DNA of 64,000 bases from NCBI GenBank assembly GCA_016717305.1, contig JADKFY010000014.1, forward strand, positions 65,845 to 129,844, read 5' to 3'. The translations under genes were made by a program, and so were the position numbers. Below are positions 7,827 through 17,202 of the stretch, piece by piece. How positions within the stretch are numbered: position 1 is the first letter of the stretch; every line of letters begins with the position of its first letter. The notes under the pieces are model-generated. The model was not told the DNA's origin. It worked only from the letters and a program-made list of their open reading frames with translations, and did not search any database. The DNA is from Flavobacteriales bacterium (lineage in GTDB: Bacteria; Bacteroidota; Bacteroidia; Flavobacteriales_F; PHOS-HE28).

Positions 7827-9191
7827 ATGGCAGATAGTTTTGATCTATTGGACGAGCTCGGCGACGAGAAGAAAGTGAACGAGTTGAAAGCGCGCATCCA
7901 GAAGAAGAAGGCGAGCGATGTGATCTCCAAATTGGACAGCATCGAAAGCGAGATCGAGAGTGCCGCATCCAACAACAAGAGTTCGGAGGACATCGTTTCG
8001 GGCATCATAAACGCCAAATTCGAGAGCCTGAACGGTGATGTTGAAAGCACGGAAAAGGACCTTCAGGAGTTGATGCTTCACCTCCGTGCCATGCTCGATA
8101 GCTGTGGTGGTGAATTCGCCAATCTGCAAGAACTCAACAAGGGTGAGCAGGGCTTGGTGAGCGGTGCGAAGGCCAAGTTGCAGGGCGCAGAGACGGAGTT
8201 GGAAGAAGCCAAAGCGATGGGTGACGCCTGGAACATCTTGTTCGGTTACAAGAACAGCAAGGTGAGAAGTACCACCAAGCAATTAGACGCCGCAGAGCAG
8301 GGCTTGAAACAGGCTGAGCAGGATGCCAATCGCATGTATCGCGAACGGTTGAAGAATGCGGATATCGGGGAGTCGCTCAACCGCATCATCAGCCAGGTAC
8401 AAGGCCTGAACGGCGTTGTGGAAGACATGATCTTAGAGGTGGAGAAGCAGATCGACGCGCTGAAGAACCGCAAGGAATTGGCTTTTGAAACGAAGGAGAA
8501 AGCCGCTAGGGTGATGGAAAGCCGCAAGGCCGAACTGGAGAACCTGGAGGCGTTGATGAAGATGGAGGAGAAATCGTTGGAAGAACTGGCCAACAACAGC
8601 CCGGAATACACCGAGCAGCAGAAGAAGGTCGCCGATCTCCGCGAGCGCAGAGCCGAGGTGAAGGGTAAGTTCAACATCGCCCTCGGTATCTTCCAGAGCA
8701 AGGAGCGGTTCGTGGACCAGATCGTGATCCACTTGGAAGCACAGACCATTACCAAGAACAACCTGAAACAGTTGATCGGCCAGCTGAAGAGCGATACCGA
8801 AGAGCGTGTGACGACCTATGAATCGGGCCTACAGCTGATCCGTTCTGCCACCGCACAGGAGGCTGCTTCCATCTACGAGGAGGCTGGAGTTAAGACCGAC
8901 CAGAAGATCACCGAGATCGCGGCCAAAGTGTTCGTTTCGAGCGAGCGCGATCGTATCGATCGGGTGAAGAAGCACCCGGACCGTATGACCGAACTGCACA
9001 AGGTGCTCGTGGCCATGGCCGAAGCAACCGCGCAATTCAAAGCAAAGGATGCCGAGATCATCAAGGCCCACAGCAACAAGTTCGGGATCGATGTGAGCGA
9101 AACCTTCAGTAGTAATCACGAAGGCGGCACCGGAACAGGCGGAACGCCCGTAACGCCAAAGAAGGACGGCGGGGTGAATGATCTATTGTGA
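7827..9191 (+). CDS. Long coiled-coil protein, first gene of the unknown six-gene operon
   Basis: I do not recognise a family. The 454-residue protein has no signal peptide or membrane segment and is almost entirely charged alpha-helix with heptad-like patterns. Helical blocks run through about residues 15-130, 130-260 and 260-400. The tail is disordered, rich in glycine, threonine and proline, and ends in DGGVNDLL. The start ATG at 7827 (MADSFDLLDELGDEK) is chosen over an in-frame ATG at 7701, whose extension is not protein-like. Charge and coil content recall TelA-type or PspA/ESCRT-III-like helical proteins, but no diagnostic motif of either was found. The next gene starts 94 bases downstream. 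An assembly-forming partner for the AAA+ ATPase encoded two genes on is a reasonable inference only. Confidence 0.75.
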   Translation: MADSFDLLDELGDEKKVNELKARIQKKKASDVISKLDSIESEIESAASNNKSSEDIVSGIINAKFESLNGDVESTEKDLQELMLHLRAMLDSCGGEFANLQELNKGEQGLVSGAKAKLQGAETELEEAKAMGDAWNILFGYKNSKVRSTTKQLDAAEQGLKQAEQDANRMYRERLKNADIGESLNRIISQVQGLNGVVEDMILEVEKQIDALKNRKELAFETKEKAARVMESRKAELENLEALMKMEEKSLEELANNSPEYTEQQKKVADLRERRAEVKGKFNIALGIFQSKERFVDQIVIHLEAQTITKNNLKQLIGQLKSDTEERVTTYESGLQLIRSATAQEAASIYEEAGVKTDQKITEIAAKVFVSSERDRIDRVKKHPDRMTELHKVLVAMAEATAQFKAKDAEIIKAHSNKFGIDVSETFSSNHEGGTGTGGTPVTPKKDGGVNDLL

Positions 9192-9285
9192 GAGTGAAGT
9201 GCACCGTTTCATCACCACGCAAGTACGCCACCTGTCCTATCCGGATCGATCATAAAGATCAGCGTCATCTGCGTTCCCCTTTACC

Positions 9286-10398
9286 ATGAAGACCATCGAT
9301 ATCGAAAGTCACTTCACGGAATTGGACCGTTCCATTCTGGTGAACAATGTGGAGTACGAGCGCTATTTCGATTTTGTGACCCATATCCTGGACGCCTTCA
9401 CCGCGGCCTTTGCACCAAAGAACGGAGTGCAGGAATATGAGGTACACATTGTTCAGGATTTCGCTTTGCGGTTCTTGCACACCCTTCGGACATTGAGCTT
9501 GAAATACCTTTTCGAGGATAGTGATCAAATGCGGATCGACGTTACCGCAAGCGGGTTCCCGAACCACTTGGAGATCCGAAAAATAGCCGCGGACCAAAGC
9601 CTCTTAAAGGCCGGGAGCATCCCAGCAGTGAACGAAGAGACCTTGAAACGCCAACTGCTGGACAAGCTGATCCAAGGCGAAAGCGAACCACGTTCCACAC
9701 TTCAGAAATTGGCGCTTGCTCAATACCATTCCACCATCGAAAAAGGTGAGCTGTTCGGGGAATTCGTTCCGGGTAATTTGCGCGAACTGAAGACGTTCGA
9801 CGACAAGCGGAAGACCAAGCGATTTCTTTGTTCGTGGGCATCATTCGACACCGTTACCAATCGTCCTTTCGTGTACTTGATGGTGTTCGACAACGACCCT
9901 GATCCGGAAGGGGAGAAGACCCAACAAGTGGACAAGGACCCCCACTTCGTGGACATGATCCGGAAGTGTACGCACAACACCGCACCGCTGAAAGTCGTGG
10001 CATCGGACATCGATGAAGCCTACGCTTGGGTGCATCCGAAAGTGCTCAAACGCATCGACATCGGCCCCATACTGGGCGCATATGACAGGACCGAGGATGA
10101 GCAGGCCGTGGAGATCGGAAAGCACATTCCGCCAGGACACTTCGTGATGCACGTGACAACAGAGATCATGTTCTCTGTGGGTCAAGAGAAGAAGAACATG
10201 GGCCTGCTTTCCAAGAGCGAACTCCGCGAGGTGTTCCACGTGGACGAAACGAACAAGGATTGCATGGAACGTATGGTGAGCGAAGTGCAGAACTACCTGT
10301 TCACCACCCATACCGTGATGCAATACCTGAGCGATAGCCAGAAGGAAATGCTCAAGGAATTGAGCGCTCCACCATTCATTTGCCCACCCGTTACCTGA
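9286..10398 (+). CDS. Unknown soluble protein, operon gene 2
   Basis: A 370-residue protein with no recognised domain, signal peptide or membrane segment. It has a mixed alpha/beta composition, with a DNDPDPEGE stretch near residue 205 and hydrophobic beta-like stretches such as HFVMHVTTEIMFSV. A segment near the C-terminus (VFHVDETNK) is encoded by DNA containing a partial parS-like core, which I regard as coincidence. The stop is followed after one base by the ATG of the AAA+ gene, so the two are almost certainly co-translated and may form a complex. Confidence 0.7.
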   Translation: MKTIDIESHFTELDRSILVNNVEYERYFDFVTHILDAFTAAFAPKNGVQEYEVHIVQDFALRFLHTLRTLSLKYLFEDSDQMRIDVTASGFPNHLEIRKIAADQSLLKAGSIPAVNEETLKRQLLDKLIQGESEPRSTLQKLALAQYHSTIEKGELFGEFVPGNLRELKTFDDKRKTKRFLCSWASFDTVTNRPFVYLMVFDNDPDPEGEKTQQVDKDPHFVDMIRKCTHNTAPLKVVASDIDEAYAWVHPKVLKRIDIGPILGAYDRTEDEQAVEIGKHIPPGHFVMHVTTEIMFSVGQEKKNMGLLSKSELREVFHVDETNKDCMERMVSEVQNYLFTTHTVMQYLSDSQKEMLKELSAPPFICPPVT

Positions 10399-10399
10399 C

Positions 10400-12373
10400 A
10401 TGGAAAAGAGCGGAGCATCGCAGATCCCCGTTACCGAGGAGCAATTGAACGCCTACAAGGAGGAGGTGACCGCCTTACTGAAGATGGTGAGCTGGTCGCC
10501 GGACCACCGCAATAGGCCCGCCAGCAATACGCAACTGGACGCTAGCTTCCTCATGCACGTGGGCAAAGCGCTCAACGTTGGGGAGACGGACGAACTCTCT
10601 GTGCTGAAGAACGCGGTGCGGATCAGCGACGACCGCACGATCCTCACCAACACCACCAACGTGGTTCTCAATGCGATCCGTAAGGGTTTCTGCATGGGCA
10701 AGCACTTGAGCGTTTTGTTCGAGCGCAGCAGTGGCCTGGAGTTGCTACAGCAGAAGAACAACGACGGCAGCTTGCATCAGAGCGAGATACCTGCGTTCCA
10801 CGACAAGTTGCAGACCGCCTCGGCGATCCAACTCTTCGTCGCATCGTACTACATCACCTACTTTCTCAGCAACGTTCACGCAGACGAACATGCCTCCATA
10901 AACATCGATTTCGGCGGCATTCCGGAAGTGAAATTGAGCCGGCCAAGCCAAGCTGTGCAATGTGCCATGTACTACTACGCGGCCTATTTGGAGCGCAGTG
11001 GAGTTGTGAAAAAGGACTTGGAATTATTGAAGATCACACTGCTCTATTTCGAGCGATTGAAGGAGGAGGTCCTTATGCGTAAGGGCTCGTTGAAGGATGT
11101 CGAATTCTTCACCTCGCAGAACTACAAGTTGGAGCATTCGGACTTCACCGTCCAGGGCTTCGATGTGGCCTATTCCACTCAAGTGAAAGGGATCGAGTTC
11201 AATGCCACGCGCATGGAGGAGATCGTGGCGAACGAAGAGGCCAAACACATGTTCCGCCGCTTCGCAGAACGCCTGCTTTGCTATGACCTCATCGAGCAGA
11301 AGAACCCCATGTTGGTGCTCGGTGGCATGCCCAGCATCACCATGGCCGATGGCAAACCGGGCACGGGCAAGAGCATGCTGATCGCGGCAGTGGCCACCAT
11401 GCTGAAGGAACGTTGCGAAGTCCTGAATATGCCCTTCCTTTTCTGGCCCTTGCCGGAGAACATTATCTCCACTTTCCAAGGCGGTTCAGCGGAACGTGCG
11501 ATCGAATGGTTCCGGCCAATGCAGGACACTGGCAAGATCGTTTTTGCACCCATTGACGATGCCGAGAACAACTTGGAGGAACGCACACGCCAAGGGGTTT
11601 CCGCCGGTGTGCGCGAATTCATCGGAGTCTTCCTGCGCAATACCGAAGGCGCCTACGCGGTGAACCACGGCAACCGCATGATCAGCCTGTTCACCAACAT
11701 CCCGGACCAGATCGACAAGGCCGTGCTTTCGCGCATCCAGGTCCGCGTGAGCATGGAGGGGGCGAAGCGCTTCGAGGACTTTGTTGATCAAGACCATTTG
11801 TGGTGGAAGAAGTACCGCGAACTCGATCCGAAATTCATCAAGGACGCCGGTGTGAAGGGCTACGAATTCATGAGCGCACAACGGCAGGTTGGTTCGATGA
11901 ACGAGTTGCTGAACAAGGGAACCGGCGATTTGCAGAATGCAGAACTGAAGACGATCTACGAAGCGAGCCTGAAGCAGCACGATGCCGGTACGCACGAGTT
12001 CTTCGGCACGTTCTACGCGGCGGTATTGGCGCGTTTCCCGTTCTTCTCTTCGCGCGATCTGCGCAACATCCAGAAGGCGGTGGATGCACGTGTCACGGAC
12101 TTCGATCTACCGAGCACCTGGTGGGACAAACCTGATGAGTTCTTCTTCAAGGACTATGCAACAAAGCTTTCCATGTTGAAGGAATTGATGCGTTCCAACC
12201 TCGGCCACATCAGCTTTGAAGAGGTGCGTTTGCAGGAGGCTATGAACTACCTCGACAACGCGATCCGGATCAACGAGACCGGTATCGATCGGCAGGTGGA
12301 ACGCCGCGCGGAGGAGATCTATATCCAGCAGAAGGCGCTGGAGTTGCAGGCGAAGAAGAACGCGAAGAAGTGA
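10400..12373 (+). CDS. AAA+ ATPase, operon gene 3
   Basis: A 657-residue protein. About 300 N-terminal residues of unknown fold precede a single AAA+ module. Walker A is GKPGTGKS at about 317-324. The Walker B-like strand is IVFAPIDDAE at about 379-388, with DD rather than the usual DE. A sensor-1-like asparagine lies in SLFTNIPDQIDKAVLSRI, and the arginine in LSRI is where an arginine finger is often found. The C-terminal 200 residues are helical and end in a lysine/alanine-rich tail. It overlaps the next gene by one base (TGATG). No MoxR, ClpX, FtsH or Vps4 signature was recognised beyond the core fold. Inferred role: energy-dependent remodelling of the coiled-coil protein or of the membrane partners. 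Confidence 0.85.
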   Translation: MEKSGASQIPVTEEQLNAYKEEVTALLKMVSWSPDHRNRPASNTQLDASFLMHVGKALNVGETDELSVLKNAVRISDDRTILTNTTNVVLNAIRKGFCMGKHLSVLFERSSGLELLQQKNNDGSLHQSEIPAFHDKLQTASAIQLFVASYYITYFLSNVHADEHASINIDFGGIPEVKLSRPSQAVQCAMYYYAAYLERSGVVKKDLELLKITLLYFERLKEEVLMRKGSLKDVEFFTSQNYKLEHSDFTVQGFDVAYSTQVKGIEFNATRMEEIVANEEAKHMFRRFAERLLCYDLIEQKNPMLVLGGMPSITMADGKPGTGKSMLIAAVATMLKERCEVLNMPFLFWPLPENIISTFQGGSAERAIEWFRPMQDTGKIVFAPIDDAENNLEERTRQGVSAGVREFIGVFLRNTEGAYAVNHGNRMISLFTNIPDQIDKAVLSRIQVRVSMEGAKRFEDFVDQDHLWWKKYRELDPKFIKDAGVKGYEFMSAQRQVGSMNELLNKGTGDLQNAELKTIYEASLKQHDAGTHEFFGTFYAAVLARFPFFSSRDLRNIQKAVDARVTDFDLPSTWWDKPDEFFFKDYATKLSMLKELMRSNLGHISFEEVRLQEAMNYLDNAIRINETGIDRQVERRAEEIYIQQKALELQAKKNAKK

Positions 12374-13644
12374 TGCTGAAACTCATCCAAAGCGGACTTT
12401 TCGGTGGGCAGTTGTTCCATGTGGGGACCAAGGAATTGGTTGAACGTTACAACGAGTGTTTGGATGATATCGGCTTGCCGCGAACGGACCTGAACGAGTT
12501 CCACATCGATGGGTGGGGCTGGAGCCCGGAGATCGCCGAGGAGCTGCAGGACAAGCAGTACCTCTCGCACGGAAGTGCCAACCCGTACTCGATCATCATC
12601 ACACCGGATCAGCAACGCGGTTCACTGTACTACCCCTACCATTCATTCGATTGGGACATCCATCACCAGGTGTTCGACAAGTATGCCAAACAGATCGCGG
12701 ATATTACCACCGAATGTGGCCTTTGGTTTTCGTTGGACCATGACATAAGCACATACCGATCACCGCAGGACCTGTTGATGATAGACGTGGTGAAGGTGCA
12801 ATTCAAGACCACGAAGAACCTGATCACCGCTGCACGTGAGCAACGGGAATTGGTGCGGACCTACTTTGATAAACCCGCAGCTTGGGCTGATCGCGAACTC
12901 CGCCAAAAGATCAGCGCTAGCGGAAAGGAACATGGGGATCTGCGCTTCCGCAATCTTGAAGTGCTTCCTTTTCCATACACCGATATACGTGCGTTCTATA
13001 CCACCGCCTTTGATGGGCTCTATGTGCTGCGCGATACGGTGGTCGGTAAGCCCGTACTCGTTCTACAGAACAACTCTTCAAGTGTTTCCGGAGAGTTGCA
13101 GCATGCGCACATCGAATTCAACCTGAATGATCCTTCGCTGATCAGTTTCCTGTTCAGCAAGGGTTTGGTGGAGCATTCCTACGCGCACTTCAAGGAGATG
13201 CCCGAGTTGTTGGACCACCAGATCGACCTGCTGCTTGCGAACGCCAGTTTGAAGCTGGAAAAGTCGGTGGAGTTGATCGGTCTAACGGACAGCAAGAAAA
13301 AGGGCTTGATCCACACGTTGCAAACAAAAGGGTTGTTGGGCGAAGACTACTTCGAGCTGGAAGAAGTGCGTCGTGCGCTGCAGCGAAATGAGCCGGTGAA
13401 GGCGGAAGGTGAAGTACTGATCCGCGACCACTTGATCCACCCCGTCAAGGACCAGAACGTGCAGGTACGCATCATCATCTGGCAGTTGATCGCGAACATT
13501 TTCGGGGTGAACGAACTGATACGTTATACCTTCAATAAACCGGACTTCTACCACCGCTATAAAGTTTGGCCGGAACAGTACCAGCGATGGGTGATCAAGG
13601 AATTGCAGGACCACCACGGAATTTTTGGGAAACTAACGGCATAG
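12373..13644 (+). CDS. Unknown soluble protein, operon gene 4
   Basis: A 423-residue protein with no domain that I recognise. It is translationally coupled to the ATPase: ATG at 12373 overlaps the TGA. There is no signal peptide or membrane segment. The N-terminus (GLFGGQLFHVGTKELVERYNECLDDIG) and a central segment with DIRAFYTTAFDGLYVLRDTVVGKP look folded and globular. The C-terminal third is helical with an aromatic-rich end (FYHRYKVWPEQYQRWVIKEL). The membrane gene starts 5 bases after its stop. By position it is probably an adaptor between the cytoplasmic ATPase and the membrane components. Confidence 0.72.
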   Translation: MLKLIQSGLFGGQLFHVGTKELVERYNECLDDIGLPRTDLNEFHIDGWGWSPEIAEELQDKQYLSHGSANPYSIIITPDQQRGSLYYPYHSFDWDIHHQVFDKYAKQIADITTECGLWFSLDHDISTYRSPQDLLMIDVVKVQFKTTKNLITAAREQRELVRTYFDKPAAWADRELRQKISASGKEHGDLRFRNLEVLPFPYTDIRAFYTTAFDGLYVLRDTVVGKPVLVLQNNSSSVSGELQHAHIEFNLNDPSLISFLFSKGLVEHSYAHFKEMPELLDHQIDLLLANASLKLEKSVELIGLTDSKKKGLIHTLQTKGLLGEDYFELEEVRRALQRNEPVKAEGEVLIRDHLIHPVKDQNVQVRIIIWQLIANIFGVNELIRYTFNKPDFYHRYKVWPEQYQRWVIKELQDHHGIFGKLTA

Positions 13645-13648
13645 GAAC

Positions 13649-14203
13649 ATGGACACGTTGCTCACCTTGGCGATAGCCTTCGTTGCAGGCATTGTTTTCT
13701 ACTACATCGACCTGAGCAAGGGTCGTCGGTGGAATACGCGATGGTACGATCTCACGCACCAACACAAGAGCCCAATTTTGTTGGACAAGGGGCTGGTCCA
13801 TCTGCAAGCGTTCCAGCAGAAATTGGTGATGGCGATCGTGATCAGCGGCCTCTTCACGGCCGTTGCCATTGCGGTGGGTGGTGCACACGCGTTGCTGGAC
13901 CTGGTCACCGGGGCCATTGCCGTGGTGGGCCTGATGCTCGGTTTCTACGCCGCCGTGCTGATCTTCAAGAGCCGATTCAACATGGCACCCGTGCGCGAGG
14001 TGCTGGACAAGATGGACCGGATGGAAGCCTCCGCGCACGGAACTGGAACATCGTCACCACGCAGCGCTGATCCCGTGCTACGCCCTGACAAGGCCGCACC
14101 GGCGGGTGGAGCACCGAAGGAAGAGCCACCGACCGAGGACAAGCCGTCCCGCAATGCTGCGGGATGGCGGGCGGGCATCAAGAAGATCATGGACAAGAAG
14201 TGA
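13649..14203 (+). CDS. Small membrane protein, operon gene 5
   Basis: A 184-residue protein. The first 20 residues form a hydrophobic helix. Two more membrane helices lie at about 62-80 (VMAIVISGLFTAVAIAVG) and 85-108. The last 75 residues are proline-, alanine- and charge-rich, probably disordered, and end in lysines (IKKIMDKK). The gene overlaps the next by one base (TGATG). I do not recognise a family. It is likely an inner-membrane anchor for the operon's complex. Confidence 0.72.
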   Translation: MDTLLTLAIAFVAGIVFYYIDLSKGRRWNTRWYDLTHQHKSPILLDKGLVHLQAFQQKLVMAIVISGLFTAVAIAVGGAHALLDLVTGAIAVVGLMLGFYAAVLIFKSRFNMAPVREVLDKMDRMEASAHGTGTSSPRSADPVLRPDKAAPAGGAPKEEPPTEDKPSRNAAGWRAGIKKIMDKK

Positions 14204-15816
14204 TGCGCACTTCACCGATGCCCGTAGAACAGGACGACGATAAAGGCCAGCTCTACTGGCTTGTGTACAACGTGCGCAAGGGGATCACGCGCCGCGTTGG
14301 TTCATGGATCAAGCGTAAGCCTGTCGTTGCGCTGATCGTGTTCCTGGTCGCGTTGTACAGCTTGTTCGTGATGCGTGCCATGTACCAACCGGTCGTGTTG
14401 GGTTTCCGCAAGTATTTCTTCTGGATCCTGATACTTCTTTTCCTGATCTGGTTGGTGCGTAAGCTCTTCCGTCGAAGCACGGCATGGAAGAAGGTGATGG
14501 GTTCACTCGTCAGCCTTTTGCTCATCATGGCCGTGGCTTGGATACTGCCGCGTCTGGTCCACTATGGATCGCAATACGTGTACTACAACGAGCTGAACAA
14601 AGTGCAGGTGGACCAACTCCCGATAACCGGTCACGAACGCATCCAGCCGATCAGTTCCATCCATACCCTCACGGACCAAGAAGCACTTTCCGAGACCGAG
14701 GATGCCACCATGCCGCGCTTCGTCCGCAACAGCGAAGGTGGCTATGGATACACCACGGCGATCGGTCCTTCCAAAGCGTACAAGGTGCAGCAGTTCTCCA
14801 AGGACATGTATGAGGTTATCAGCATCCCCGGCGATCTCCCTTCCCCGAATTTCTCTTCCGATTACCGAGATAAGGTCGAATTCGAAGTGGGCGAATTCCT
14901 GCTCTTCAGCAAGAACACGCATACCGCCGTTGTAAAGCGGTTCGATCCGTGGAAGTACTGCACCATGGAGCCTTCCGATCCGGTCTATCTCCAGAACGAT
15001 GATGGCGAATGGGTGCAGGTGGTCCCCCTGACCAAATGGGTCGGCTTTGTATTCCCGCGCCCGGTCTTCGGTGGGGTCATGGTGATCGATCAACACAAGT
15101 CGACCGACACGTATGCGGAACGCTTGTTCCTTGGAAAGGGATCCTTCATATCCGCGGAGGCAATTGCTGACCACCCTTTCCTGCAAGGGCAAGATGTGAT
15201 GCCGCGTGAAGTGACCCGTTACATCGCTGAAAGCTTTCGTTTCCGGCGAGGCTTCATGGCACCCATGCCGGGCTATCACGAAGGCGACATACGCGTGCCG
15301 CAATTAGCGGAAGGGCAGGACCCGCAACCGTTCGTGGTCTATTCGGAATTGAAGGGCGCAGTGGGCAAGCTGCACAATTACTTCGGTCTGGAGCCATTCG
15401 AAGAAGCGAAGAAGGGGTTGAGCGTAAGCCTCTTCATACCGGGCGATGGCATGGCGCAGGTCTACTTCATTGACCATACGATGAGCGGTACTGCATACAT
15501 GGGCAGCAGCGCGGTGGGCGCCAAGATCATTGAGAGCCGGAAAGAATATGATTGGTCGCACAGCTATCCTGCGGAGACCCGTCCCTACATCCGAACGATC
15601 GGTGGGGTGGACCGCCTGTTCTGGTTGAGCACGATCGTAACGCGTGCAGGCGATGGTCAAGGGCGATCCATCGGCGGAAGTATGCCCGAGATCACCATAA
15701 CGGATGCTGTTACGGGCAAGGTAACGTGGATACCACAAGATCTGTTGAGTGCACCAGACCGCTGGATCGAAAAGGTACAAGCGGGCACGGTAGACCACAG
15801 ACCACGGGAAGAGTAG
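14203..15816 (+). CDS. Membrane-anchored protein with large soluble domain, operon gene 6
   Basis: A 537-residue protein from the ATG at 14203. A positively charged N-terminus is followed by three hydrophobic helices at about residues 38-56, 68-86 and 96-115. After these comes a soluble region of about 400 residues, probably outside the cytoplasm, containing a tyrosine/aromatic-rich beta-like core (YLQNDDGEWVQVVPLTKW, GSGFISAEA-like turns, MSGTAYMGSS). No cysteine pairs, catalytic triad or known domain was recognised. It is the last gene of the 8-kb operon; a convergent acetyltransferase follows. Its topology would make it the exported face of the system. Confidence 0.75.
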   Translation: MRTSPMPVEQDDDKGQLYWLVYNVRKGITRRVGSWIKRKPVVALIVFLVALYSLFVMRAMYQPVVLGFRKYFFWILILLFLIWLVRKLFRRSTAWKKVMGSLVSLLLIMAVAWILPRLVHYGSQYVYYNELNKVQVDQLPITGHERIQPISSIHTLTDQEALSETEDATMPRFVRNSEGGYGYTTAIGPSKAYKVQQFSKDMYEVISIPGDLPSPNFSSDYRDKVEFEVGEFLLFSKNTHTAVVKRFDPWKYCTMEPSDPVYLQNDDGEWVQVVPLTKWVGFVFPRPVFGGVMVIDQHKSTDTYAERLFLGKGSFISAEAIADHPFLQGQDVMPREVTRYIAESFRFRRGFMAPMPGYHEGDIRVPQLAEGQDPQPFVVYSELKGAVGKLHNYFGLEPFEEAKKGLSVSLFIPGDGMAQVYFIDHTMSGTAYMGSSAVGAKIIESRKEYDWSHSYPAETRPYIRTIGGVDRLFWLSTIVTRAGDGQGRSIGGSMPEITITDAVTGKVTWIPQDLLSAPDRWIEKVQAGTVDHRPREE

Positions 15817-15868
15817 GCAGAACACCCGCTACTAACGTGTCAACTTGAACAGGAGAACAGGAAGGGGT

Positions 15869-16195
15869 TCACACCTGCACGCCCTTCACCAGCAAGCGTT
15901 GCCATGCGGTGTTCCGGCGGAGATAGGTCTTCACGAATGGGCAGTATGGCACCAGCTTCATGTTATTGGCAGCCACCCAATTCAGCACCATTTCGGTAAG
16001 GATATTGGAAACATCCTTGTCCTCGAGTTGCATTGGTACGTGGATGTTCGTCAGGAAAATACGGTCACCACCCCGATCATATTCCATGCGGGCACGGTGT
16101 CCGTCCACAACGATCACGAATTGGCGGGACTCTTCTTCGTCCATCAAAGGAAGCTTGCTGATGTCCATTACTTCGGTAGATGCCTTGGATGCCAT
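15869..16195 (-). CDS. GCN5-like N-acetyltransferase domain protein (NATD1/YjdJ type)
   Basis: A 108-residue protein of the short GNAT group represented by human NATD1 (Acetyltransf_CG). The EYDRGGDRIFLTNIHVP strand pair and VAANNMKLVPYCPFVKTYLRRN near the C-terminus are the hallmark, with CPFV + aromatic + RR. Such proteins are thought to acetylate small molecules or proteins using acetyl-CoA; the substrate is unknown. The ATG at 16195 is only 4 bases from a -7 promoter box, so the mRNA is probably leaderless. It converges on the six-gene operon. Confidence 0.85.
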   Translation of the reverse strand: MASKASTEVMDISKLPLMDEEESRQFVIVVDGHRARMEYDRGGDRIFLTNIHVPMQLEDKDVSNILTEMVLNWVAANNMKLVPYCPFVKTYLRRNTAWQRLLVKGVQV

Positions 16196-16199
16196 GCCG

Positions 16200-16207
16200 C
16201 AAAGGTA
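16200..16207 (-). promoter_or_regulatory. -7 promoter element abutting the acetyltransferase start
   Basis: TACCTTTG on the minus strand, followed by CGGC and then the ATG. Transcription starting about 5-7 bases after the box would begin at or within the start codon, implying a leaderless transcript. Confidence 0.5.
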
Positions 16208-16248
16208 CCGCTATTCGATCATTTGTGGAACTGGCGGTATGAGCGGAC

Positions 16249-17094
16249 TCAGAAGTTCAGGGTGGCGCTCAGGAATGGCAGCCCGACCGCTGTGATCTTC
16301 TTGGTGTACTCCTTGTCGTACGTCAACCCCACGTCAATTGCCAGGTTATCCCCAAGGATCCGCACTCCTAAGCTGTGGGTATAGAAGGATCGGTCCGGGT
16401 CCGTAAAGATCCAGTTCTCGGTCATCAGCATGACATTGGTAAAGAGCCGAAGTGCACCGCCAACATTGAGCACGGGGCTTCGCCCGGCGTCCTTTCCATC
16501 GTGTGTCCATCCCCCGGCCACCGTGATCTGGTTGTTCATGCTGCCAATGGTGATCATGGCCATGCCCAAGGCGAAACCGGAGCGCAGTTTGGTCTCGGGC
16601 GGCACTTCGGCACCAACAGGAACACGGGTATTGATGTACATGCCCGAAACCCCGATATGGATGATCTCCGAAACACTGCCGCTGGCTTGTAACCGTGCTG
16701 TGAAAATGGGTCCACCGGTACGGGCACGGATCAAGGAAACCAGGTCCAATGCGGCACCCACCGATACGTGGTTCGTAAGGCCATACGCAACGGTATTGAG
16801 CGAGACCATGGTGTTCTTGTAATAGCCATCGCGCTTCTTCAGTGGGATCGCCGTTGTGGTCAGGAAGTAATGTGAACCGTAGGTGTTCTTCGCCCTGCGG
16901 AGGCGCGATGTGGCCCTGCGTGGAGGAACACCGTTGAACAAAGCGGGTGCGTCAACAACTTCTGCAACCGCAGCAGCGTAGGCTGGGAAATGCGCAATAT
17001 CAAAAAAGGCAAGGGCGATGACGCAAAGCCACCGCCAATGGGCTATCCGGACCCTTGATACAAGAGAATGGGAGGGAAGAGGCGCGGAATGCAT
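16249..17094 (-). CDS. Predicted outer-membrane beta-barrel protein
   Basis: A 281-residue protein with a hydrophobic segment at about residues 20-42 ending AYAAA that could be a signal peptide, although the basic region before it is long. The rest alternates short amphipathic strands with glycine and serine (HVSVGAALDLVSLI, NNQITVAGGWTHDG, LAIDVGLTYDKEY) and finishes in SATLNF, a terminal phenylalanine typical of outer-membrane barrels. No specific family was recognised. The start may lie downstream of 17094, since the first 18 residues are polar and basic. Likely a small porin-like or structural barrel. Confidence 0.6.
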   Translation of the reverse strand: MHSAPLPSHSLVSRVRIAHWRWLCVIALAFFDIAHFPAYAAAVAEVVDAPALFNGVPPRRATSRLRRAKNTYGSHYFLTTTAIPLKKRDGYYKNTMVSLNTVAYGLTNHVSVGAALDLVSLIRARTGGPIFTARLQASGSVSEIIHIGVSGMYINTRVPVGAEVPPETKLRSGFALGMAMITIGSMNNQITVAGGWTHDGKDAGRSPVLNVGGALRLFTNVMLMTENWIFTDPDRSFYTHSLGVRILGDNLAIDVGLTYDKEYTKKITAVGLPFLSATLNF

Positions 17095-17202
17095 CCGGGG
17101 TAAGACGGGGTGCTGTGCGAATAGATGCCTTGGAACTAGGAGAAAGTGCGGTCAAGATAGGCTGGTTATCATTTCCAATGGCAAGCACTAGCTTTCCGCC
17201 GC

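Noticed and set aside
7827..9191. TelA (toxic anion resistance) assignment for the coiled-coil protein
   Set aside because: General helical character is similar, but I could not find the TelA-specific segments, so no family name is given.
10232..10247. Fourth parS-like site TGTTCCACGTGGACGA in operon gene 2
   Set aside because: Four mismatches in the right half; encodes FHVDE in a coding sequence and lacks the shared ATC extension. Most likely chance.
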